DNA of 64,000 nt. It comes from Pisolithus tinctorius. Its lineage: Eukaryota > Basidiomycota > Agaricomycetes > Boletales > Pisolithaceae. The DNA lies in contig JANFAH010000012.1 in NCBI GenBank assembly GCA_024663395.1, positions 930,001 through 994,000 of the forward strand, given 5' to 3'. The position numbers and the translations under genes are program-made. Below are positions 55,361 through 64,000 of the stretch, piece after piece. Every line of letters begins with the position of its first letter. Position 1 is the stretch's first letter. The notes under the pieces were generated by a model, which worked only from the letters and a program-made list of their open reading frames with translations, made no database searches and had not been told where the DNA came from.

Positions 55361-56822
55361 CGCCACGGTTTGGAACATCCGGTCCTGCCCAGATGGCTTG
55401 CAATAGGCACCTTCGAGGTTCTTCCAGCTGTATGGTAGGAGCGGAAATGTTTCTCTGCATTTCCTCACGCACCTCCTGTAAACTTGTAACTTCGTGCTAC
55501 GACAGCGACGCAAATCTTTTCTCTGTACAACACTACTCTCTGTACAATCGAGCTTTTTTTTACCATTTCTTCCACTTGTCTAAACGCGGTGCCGAACGTT
55601 CGAAAGTTGTTGACTGCGCAAACTTTCATGGTGCTATTTCTCGAAGGGGCAAATTCTGGATGACACTTGGATGTCCATGCGAAGCTGACGATGATACCAT
55701 CAACCTCTTGCATGATCCTCGGTGGTATGTCCCGTTGGGTGTCAGTCACAACAAAGCGGTATGGCCTGACTCGGAGATTATAAAATCAGCATTCGGAGTT
55801 TCCAACTATCATGTCTCTCTCTTCCGTCCACGATGTTCCCGACGACAACACTCATAAGACGCTTGGCGACAACGTGAATGAGTGCACGGAACATCCTTTT
55901 GTTCTCTAAGGCACTCGGAATCTCGGGGCTATTGGGGTACTTTGGTCTACGGTGGCCTTCTTCAAACCGCCGCCACGAACGAATCAAACATCCATGGTAC
56001 TTGGGGTCCCGGACCCGACGCAACGCTGCGCCTGAGCAAGAGTCGACCCAAGTTGCACACTATACTTGAAGCTGCTTGGAAAGGCAAAGCCTATCGTGGT
56101 ATTCGAAGCTTGGGTCAGTTCGACTCTTTCTCCGTTTGCTCCATTAACCCTTTCTCCAGAAATACTTCGAGCACCTAAATCGGTGGCCATAGGAGGTTCT
56201 TAAGTACTGTTTCTGTTGTGGGTCCCTTCGCTTACCGGTGCCAGCGAGCCAGCGATCCATCTCCCCATAATGTCGCAGGTAGGCTGTGGATACCTTTTGT
56301 GAGTAGCTTGAGCGTAACAACAAAGCATCTCGCCTTTGTAAACCTAAAGGCGGGTCCGACAAACAGAACTTGGCGTAGTGCATGGTGATGTACTATGTCA
56401 AGTTCTGTTCTGTCGTCCATAGCTCTACAGCTGGCGAGTCACGTCTCCTGTTTGAAGTACATCTTTTGTCATGCAATCTCCGGTTTATCCCATCTAGCTT
56501 TTCAGGGAAGGTGTTGTAGCGCTGTATACGAACTCCGACTATCTGACAATAATATTGACTTATCCGCCTTGGGATGGCGTGCCAACTGAGATACTGACAG
56601 AAAGGCAGGAACCTACAGCTGCGGATTACGGTACTCCGTGCTGTGTATTCTTTGCGGCTGTTTTCTACACGCGCCCCGGATATCTGTCTACTGAGTTAGC
56701 CTCCGGGGGCTTGGAAGTCGCTCTCGAGCAGAGCAAGAGAGAGGATCTCTCAGGTGTTCGCATTTCGGACACTACAGTTCAATCAGACACATCGCCAATT
56801 TTCCCTCGACCGCAGCGTTCGG

Positions 56823-57439
56823 ACTTGGTATGATCTAGTCTTGTTGCCTGTTGTGGTACTTTGCTCGAAACTCATCGCAAAAAAACGTCTACCAGTCGAG
56901 ACATCGGGCAGAAATACAACCAACTTCATTTTGGGTGTAGATCTATCGAGTCATATCACGCACAGAACAAATTGTTTCCGCTGTGCGTTAATGTGTTGCT
57001 GAAAGAATGTCAACCTCGGGCCGCAATGGTGCCCAAATATCGACATGTTCCATACGGGTGTGATGATTTTCGCACCTGACATGAAACCGGAGCTCATTCA
57101 GCAGTTCATCTCCCTATGCTTGCAGCCCTGCGTGATGTGAGTGTTCAAGGCGCCACATCAATAATATTCTTAAGGAACAGGCTCCGTGGACCCAAATCGT
57201 ATTCAAGGAGTAGCATCAAATGCAGGGAGCGCAAGAGGTCCTAGGTTTCAACAGCCAAAGTGGGGTTGATGGACCGTCCAATCCACACCTGGGGCACTGC
57301 AAAAATGACACGCAGTGTATCCGCTAGGTAATGATTGTGCGGATATACTAAACTAGAAAAGCGACATTAGCCAGGACACACAAGGGAATGCTTGAACACT
57401 AAACACATGTGGGCGTGAACCTACGAGCGCGTGCTTATT
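56823..57439. other. Unique DNA right of the duplication
   Basis: One - / + ambiguous stretch, 56935-57120 on +, has a short frame with DMFHTGVMIFAPDMKPELIQ, which resembles an enzyme fragment but is not assignable. Otherwise nothing seen. Confidence 0.3.
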
Positions 57440-57640
57440 TTCCCAGGCTTTCTGCGCTCTTAGGGGGAACATCAGTGTCGAGTTTTCCAACAAAGCATCC
57501 CCCTATCACCATGCATCAAGAAACTGTCACCCTGAATGTACCTGAGTTTTGTATGCAAGTCCATGGGCTCAGTTATGCTTCCTGGGACACGTGGCGACAT
57601 GCCACAGACAGTGCTTGAAGAGCAGCACAGATTTGGTGAG
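57440..57640 (-). pseudogene. Fragment of the ACOT9-type thioesterase gene
   Basis: Aligns with 17850-18035 (one exon of the thioesterase). Shared landmarks are GGGGGAACAT, ACAA..TCCCCC and GACAGTGCTTGAAG, and the - strand still reads LLENSTLMFP, against LLEKTMLMFP in the intact gene. It is heavily diverged with frame changes, and no other exon was found beside it. Confidence 0.65.
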
Positions 57641-57799
57641 CCCATGCACCTGGTTAGGCCATATGACACGGTCAGTGGAGGCTGACAATCGGCTGTCGGT
57701 GATGGGCCAGCAGAGGTCGAGCCCATGTATGGCTTGTGCATGTGTGTTACATGAGAGCCATGAACCTATTGTCACCTTGTAGTATGGGAGAGCCCAACT

Positions 57800-58700
57800 G
57801 ATGAGTGTCACCATGTAGTACAGCTGAGCCTGAGAGGAAATGTTGTCATGAGGAATGGTGCAGCTGTGGTTTGAATTGTCATTGTCAGTTACAAACAGGC
57901 TGGGGAGTAAGTGTCATCATGGACTATGGGGAGGCCCAATAAATGAGTGTCACCATAGCATACAGCTGAGCCCATAAGTAGGAGTCATTATAGAGAATGG
58001 CCGGGCAGAGGTTAGAATTGTCATCATGGGGTACAAGCCAGCTGTGGGACTAGGGTGTAGCCACTGCAATATGAGTAGTCCCAGGTAAGCCCAGAGTTGG
58101 GTGTCACCAGAAGGTATGGATGGGCTCAGCCCCTGAGTTCACCCCTGGCAGCACTGTCATGCAAGCTGGCCCAACACCAATGCCATGCTAGCCATCCTGG
58201 CAACACTGCCATGTGGGCCGGCCCATCATGAACGCCATGCAGGCCATCCAGGGACGAATGCCATGTGAGCCAGGCCAACACCAATGCAATATGAATAGGC
58301 CCAATACCAATGCCATGCAGGCCAGCACAACACCAATGACATGCTGGCTGTCCTGGCATTGATTCCACATGGGTAGACCCAATACCAATGTCATTCAAGG
58401 TGTCCCAGCACCAAAGCAATGTGAGCCAGGCAAACACAAACCCAGGACTAATGCCATGGAAGCCATCCTGGCAGGCATTGATTTAATGTGAACTGGCACA
58501 ATGCCAATGCCATGGAAGCCATTCTGGCACCAATGCCACATGCTCCGGCATATGCCACTGCCTTGGGGCCATCATGGAAGCTGTCCTGGCACCGATATAT
58601 TGTGAGCCAGCACTGGCACCAGGTTCATGTGTTCCAGCACATCCCCAATGCCATGGGGCCATCATGCAGGCCTCCTGGCCACATAATGTAGTCACGCTTA
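57800..58700. repeat. Degenerate tandem repeat field 1
   Basis: Variants of ACACCAATGCCATGCAGGCC, CCATCCTGGCA and CATGTGAGCC recur many times between about 58120 and 58690. A looser GGTGTCACCATAG/CTGAGCCC repeat lies before it. Open frames inside are repeat-derived. Confidence 0.6.
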
Positions 58701-59800
58701 GTCACAACATATGGGTAGCCCGCGTGCCAAATTAACATTACTCATATAAAGCCCGGCATGGGCCCATCAAATTAATTAAGCTGTGACACATAAACAGGCC
58801 TGAGGACCCGGAGTGATGGCAACATAAGAGCAGGCCCATGACAGAGCTGTCACAACTATGTGCAGGCCCTTCTGACATTTGGAGGATGCAGTGTCGCAAC
58901 AAATTGACAGGCCCGTTGCAAACGACATGGGAACAAATAGATGGGCCCGTCGATGGTTTGATCAGCCCGATCACAACATATATACCGGCCTGTTCAGCAT
59001 ATTGCAGACGGTGGTACATCAAATGGACAGGCCTGTGCATGATATTGCTGATGATGCTGCATCAGATGGACAGCCCATCAGACATATTATGGATTATGAC
59101 GCATGATATAGATGGGCCCGTCGCCATGACATAGATAATGCGGAATCGAATGGATGGGATAGTCGAGAGTATTATTGGGCAGACGAAGAGGTAACTACAG
59201 GACTGTCATCATATCGTGGATGGCGTCGAATCAAATGAAAGGGCCTGGTGATGGTATGATCCGGCAGATCAACGCATAAGGATGGGCCCATCGATAGTAT
59301 TGTCGGATCATCAGGCAGGCAATGCATAAGGATGGAGCCATCACCAGGTGGTAGATAAGGTCGCGTAGAATGAACAGGACCATTGTGGGTATGATCAGGC
59401 ATAGCAACACATACACATGGGCCCACCCGTCATATCCGTGTATTATGACACATTATATGAACGGGCCCGTTACTAAGGCAAGATAATGTCACATCAAATG
59501 CACAGGCCCATCGAGAGTATCATGAGGCAGAGTGACATATACACACGGGCCTGTCCGTCATATCCGTGCAGTTTGACGCATCATATAGACAGGCCCATCT
59601 ATGGTGTCATCTGTGTGATCACCACATATGGATGGGCCGGTACATATGTTGAAGATCATGTCAGATCAAATAAATGGAGCCATTGACGGTGTGGTTGGGC
59701 TGATTAACGTGTAAAGGAGGATCGGGCAGATCGACAAATACAGATGGACCCATAGCTACATCAATAATGATGTGGGATCAAATTTATCGGGCCGTACAAT
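58700..59800. repeat. Degenerate tandem repeat field 2 (about 42-45 bp unit)
   Basis: Units resembling CATCAAATGGACAGGCCCGT followed by CGATGGTATGATCAGGCAGA recur across the stretch with many substitutions. GATGGGCCC(G/A)TC is the most stable core. Composition differs from field 1. No gene. Confidence 0.65.
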
Positions 59801-60199
59801 AGGTCACATTGACACAGAAGATAGTCTTATGGTTCTGAGCGATGATAGGTGGTATTCCATGCATTCCATTGGAGGTGACATCCCGTGCATGGGACAGCCG
59901 GCATGATGAATGTATTCCGCAACTTTGAGACCAGTCTGTACGTCCTGATGTTTTCACCAATCTATTGCAATTACTATTAAGTATGTGGTAATAGGATTGT
60001 ACTGCAATCTATCCTTTCCGCTTTGTAGCAAACAGAGTATTACATGTTGACATAGATACTCTGTGGGAAGGTTTCAGGTAACAACAAACACAAAGTAAAC
60101 GTGCAGAAGTTACACGTCGCATCTTCCATTGGCATTATTTCCTGCAAAGTACCTCACACCAACAACTCCGACCTTACCCACGTATGTCTCAACAACACA
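59801..60199. other. Gap before the acidic ORF
   Basis: Non-coding, no repeat recognised. Probably holds the promoter of the gene at 60200. Confidence 0.4.
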
Positions 60200-61639
60200 A
60201 TGAAGACCTACACCAAACGTGACGAGCTCACAGCCGCAGCGAACTCCATCATTGAAATCATCGATCGGAAAGTCCTTGGAATGAAGGACTTGGCTGACAA
60301 GCCGAGGTTTGCGGCTTGGAAGGAGGCTGTGAGCAGCGTAGTGGAAGTAGTGGTAAGTCCGAATATCACCCCACATGTCGCACCTCTGAGGAATATAGGA
60401 TTCTGTGCGCAAAATTGCGAGGATCACACATGAGATCCCGCTCACCGTCATTGTGGCCAAAAGGTTCTGCAAATGGCATGAGAGGGTTGGACGGGAGAAC
60501 GAGGGTCACCCATTTCCGAACTGGAGACTTATCACGCACCCAGACAAGGCCACCTTCGACGACCATCCGTGGCTGCAGACTGTCGAAAGACACTTCGACT
60601 TGCAATGTACCAGCTTCAAGACATCTGCCTTCCCACCCGCTGCAGAACCGTCGTCGGAAACACTACCGAAGGACGTGAGTCGTAAAGGCAAAGAAAAGGT
60701 GTCGGATGCTGAAGTGAAGGCGATGATTGGAGATGACGATGGGGAGGATGAACTGGTGGATGAGGATGCAGAGATGGGAGGGGATACCGTTCACTACGAG
60801 CCTGCTCGGGGATGGCCATCGATGCGACAAGTAGCCGCTTCTGGCTCACGCCAGCCTGCTCGTCAGTCTTGGACGCCAAAACCTAAGTTAGTCAAGCAGG
60901 AGGAGGTTGATGAGTTGGATGAGGAAGATGATGAGGAGGAGGATGTGGACATGGACAGGCCAGGTACGTCTAGCCGTCCAACACCTCAATCAACAGGGCG
61001 AGGCAGGAGTCAACCTGGCGATGGGGTACATCCAGTGACAGAACCATCTGGGCCGACCGCACTTCCCAGTGACAATTGTTGTGAGCTTCGGACCAAAGGT
61101 TGGATAGTGCGATTCGGGCCATCGAGGCTTTGCGGTTGGAGGTTGTTGCGTTGGCTGTGGGTCGACTACCTCCTGCTGACGATCCAACTTCTGGACTTGT
61201 CGCACCACCTCCCCCCAGCGATGATGGGAATGATGCAATGGCGGGTTCAGGACATCCTGGCGATGCTGAGATCGGCGGAATGGAAGGTGACCCAGCCAGT
61301 GAGTCCATGGCGATGCAAGAGGGTCAATTCGATCGAGGGCACCCTGGAGATGGGGAACCGCGACCAGGTGCAATGCGAGTTACAGCAGCAGCCTCAACAA
61401 TCCCGAATATTCGCTGCGAGCCTCCACCCGAGGAGTACCAATCCAGGTCGAACATTGCTGGCCAGACCGACAGAGGACTTCAGCCAGCTGAGGGCATGGT
61501 ATACTCATATCATGGAAGGGCCGACCTGGCAGATCGCCCAGTGGGGTTGGAGTGGGAACACCAGAGCGAGGATGTAGATGCGATGGGTAGATATGTCCAA
61601 GGTGTATTCAGCGATACAGAGTTCCCCCCCTCACAGTAG
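60200..61639 (+). CDS. Acidic element-associated protein, convergent with KDZ transposase
   Basis: Start ATG 60200 (KTYTKRDELTAAANSIIEII). A likely intron follows VVEVV (GTAAGT at about 60354) and coding resumes near 60400 with RKIARITHEIPL. A basic/acidic middle has HPFPNWRLITHPDKATFDDH, RKGKEKV and long Asp/Glu runs (60730-60960). The final part, in another frame from about 61085, has a short coiled coil (AIRAIEALRLEVVAL) and ends at 61639. The switch implies an intron or a frameshift between 60960 and 61100. Size, acidity and terminal coiled coil recall the antisense accessory proteins of the Gypsy elements, but no cysteine cluster is present. I do not know its function. Confidence 0.45.
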
Positions 61640-61858
61640 AGGGATAGGTTTGCTGTTATGATACCGGCATTCTGTATTGTCATAGCCTGACAATTCCATA
61701 CTGCTTTTATGTGAGTACCATTCGGAAGATATGCTCGGATCAAAGAAAATGGAACATTGCTTAAGGCTAATATGGACTTCCGCAACTGCAATTTAATTTC
61801 TATCAATGAACTCGACCTGAATGGTTATATTGAATGATAGACACTCGTCCAACTATAG
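61640..61858. other. Short spacer between convergent genes
   Basis: No feature seen. Confidence 0.4.
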
Positions 61859-64000
61859 CTACACATCGCTAGCATCAATATCCATCGAAGTTGGGATATA
61901 CTTCAAGCTCATGCTCTGTTGTTTCAACTTAGCATGCTCTGAAAGCCTCTCATACACTGCTATCTGCCTCGCAGTGTAACAGCTGGCACCAAGCGCATCG
62001 CATTCCGAGTGGCAGGTGCGCCATTGGACGGCTCGATAATTGAAGTAATTGATTGTCCATTGAAATTCAGCCGTCAGCAACTGTTCCTCTTTCCAACCAA
62101 CGGTCTCGCACTGCTTTGGCTCGAAGCCAATGAGTCTGGTAAACTTTGTGTACAGTCAACATCAATCCATACATACATAGATGAAACACATACATTCCGA
62201 CATCCAAGTGATGGATTTCGTATCTGTCGGAACATCAATGGACCAAAACCATGGCAAATGGCTGACCCGGTGCGCATGTGCATTCTGAGTTATGGCGGCT
62301 GTGCTCACAGTGAGATCCGATGTCTCCAATTGCTGGGAACGGGTAAGGGTCTCAGCACTCGCTCCCAGAGCAACCATTGCCTTTCAGCATTGCTTGTATA
62401 TTGTGGCTTGCTTCCGAACCGCTCTATTAATTGTATGGATCACGTCCCATGCACGTGTTTTCATACTATAGCTTTTGGCATGTCGCACCACATTCTGGAA
62501 GACCACAGCCTTGTCCACCAATGCAAGCTGAAGCCCGTTTAGCGCATCATTCGCTTGACCAATCCAGAGCCTCAGCTCCATATCACGGAGACAGCCTGAA
62601 TTGCAGGAATGGAAAGCAGCCATTCCAACGTTCGATGGAAGTGGCAACGTGGCTATCCCTCCAAGGTCAGTGGTATCAGCCGTGAGCGTTTCGTCAGAGC
62701 CATCGTTTGGGTCTTCAGCATCCGATAGATATCTGTCAGACATGCATCGGCCATCCCACTGTTCACTGCCTTCCGCATTGATTGGATTCCAATCACCTCC
62801 CGCATCTTGCTGTAGACCGATGTATATGGTGGCATCTGCAATAAAACTTGACTGCTCTGATAATAGGCGCTCCGTGCATCATGCAATTACCAATCTTTTC
62901 AGCTCTGGCGCATGTACACTGACATTGCGATAATCGATGCACAATGTGATTGCCACTTCTTCCAACCTGAGACTGCGAGTGAGCCAACTTCCCATCCCAT
63001 GCTGCGCTCTGCTTGATGTGATATTGTTCAAAAACTCCAGTTCAACAGTATGAACTGTTGGGGCTAATAAGCATTTCAGATATATTCCGAAAGGAGGAGC
63101 AGGTGAGAACCTTACCCTTCCTCATTTGCACTTCAAAGATATCCATGGCAGAGGGGTCAACCATTCGGTCTCTGAAGGCCACTTGCTCTTGGTAGGTCCA
63201 TGTATCATGTTGCGTTGTAGACACTGCTTCATCCAACGTCTTGAATGCCCGTTTTGCCATATCCACCGCTACCCTTGCAGTTGTCAGTTTCTGTATCAGA
63301 CTATCAACTAAAGGCGAACAGTCAGGAAGGTTAGCACATGAATAGAAGCTCATACCCATGCGAATCATCTTCATGAAGTTGCAATCGCTGATCTGAAAAT
63401 CCAACAGCTCCTGGCGATGTGGGGAACTCATGCCCCAGGCTGAAGTGGATGCAATGTTGAGTAGCGACCACAAGGTCTCGATGATTTCTCCATCTACCCA
63501 CCCAGCGCCTTGCATGAATAAGGGTGCATATCGGGCATAGCATTCCTGTTTGTGACCATGCACATGCCACATTCTGATTCCTGGCATAATCTGCATTGAA
63601 TCTGGGATGTCAATGAATGCACTATTTCGGACACGTGTGTGTAAATTTTTCATGTATGAGCAGTTGATGTCATAGAAGCAGAGGACACAGTTGATTCCTG
63701 TCATGTTGTACCGCAATGCATTTGCCAATGAGTAATCCATGTTTAATTGCCTGAACTGCCATGAGCTGGAGGCACATCATTGATGTGATATCCGACCTTT
63801 CCCCTTTTTGGAAGTCAACCACAGAATGCGGGTAAAAACACCTGTGCCGGGCGCATGCCATCGCACCAATTCTGGTTGAGTGAAGTCTGCCCCGTTGGGC
63901 ATTGGCCTGATTAATAGCCTTATGATTGTTGCATGCCGATTTCTAGTTAACACATGAGTAATTGAATGGAGGAAGCAGTCCGACAAATGTACCTCCGTGA
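61859..64000 (-). pseudogene. KDZ (Kyakuja-Dileera-Zisupton) transposase, partial
   Basis: The C-terminal part of a large transposase entering from beyond 64000. Family blocks in order: RHRCFYPHSVVDFQKGER (about 63790-63850), MDYSLANALRYNMTGI (63740), CFYDINCSYMKNL, QIMPGIRMWHVHGHKQECY, a GAGWVDGEIIETLW block carrying the catalytic acidic residues (about 63500), then LPSNVGM and ELRLWIGQANDALNGLQLAL (62640-62520), and a C-terminal QWTINYFNYRAVQWR (about 62030-62060). Frame changes between blocks reflect introns or decay. The N-terminal CxC-type zinc region is outside the window. Confidence 0.85.

Larger units (their letters stand above)
52418..56822 (+). repeat. Segmental duplication, copy B (polyamine oxidase block)
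   Basis: Direct repeat of 19537-23872, separated from it only by the Harbinger element. Differences are mostly single-base changes plus small indels, for example a 4-bp insertion before the start codon and about 45 bp missing near 56240. Confidence 0.9.

Noticed and set aside
19537..56822. Duplicated 4.3 kb blocks as long terminal repeats of one element
   Set aside because: They contain a spliced, intact host gene with its own promoter and lack LTR ends.
58126..58695. His/Ala-rich frames on both strands
   Set aside because: Products of degenerate tandem repeats with no conserved start or domain.

Overview
The window looks like repeat-rich chromosomal DNA of a filamentous basidiomycete (class Agaricomycetes; order not determinable). 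The genes have many short (~50 nt) GT-AG introns, and the mobile elements are the set typical of that class: Ty3/Gypsy elements, PIF-Harbinger with a Myb/SANT partner, Plavaka, and KDZ (Kyakuja-Dileera-Zisupton). No rRNA, tRNA or CRISPR was seen.

Layout. 1-13318 is retrotransposon debris: a 10.1 kb Ty3/Gypsy element (380-10470) with two LTRs, abutting the 3' half of a chromodomain element with its own LTR (10471-13318). 13912-23872 is a gene island: an amino-acid permease (-), a mitochondrial ACOT9-type acyl-CoA thioesterase (-) and a secreted FAD polyamine oxidase (+). The polyamine oxidase lies in a 4.3 kb block repeated in direct orientation at 52418-56822, with a second intact gene copy. 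Exactly between the two copies sits one Harbinger transposon, 23878-52417, swollen from about 3.4 kb to 28.5 kb by nested insertions. A 13.5 kb Plavaka element (24348-37838) splits its transposase gene, and an 11.7 kb chromovirus (39342-51031) splits its Myb/SANT gene. The Plavaka element holds two 1.6 kb foldback elements and a solo LTR. The chromovirus holds a solo LTR and a 2.8 kb foldback CACTG element carrying captured DNA. Removing each insertion together with one target-site copy rejoins the interrupted reading frame at the Plavaka, chromovirus, solo-LTR and CACTG junctions.

56823-59800 holds an ACOT9 pseudogene fragment and two degenerate tandem-repeat fields. 60200-63990 holds an acidic, element-type ORF (+) converging on a KDZ transposase (-) that runs off the window.

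Two themes stand out. First, both Gypsy elements that retain their 3' regions carry a gene between pol and the 3' LTR on the opposite strand. It encodes a charged protein with a six-cysteine cluster (exact Gal4-type Zn2Cys6 spacing in one, relaxed spacing in the other) and a C-terminal coiled coil. Second, the in-frame stops I could place in all transposon genes are TGA, mostly where the family has arginine. This is the footprint of CGA-to-TGA change, meaning cytosine methylation/deamination or a RIP-like process. The three host genes show no such damage.
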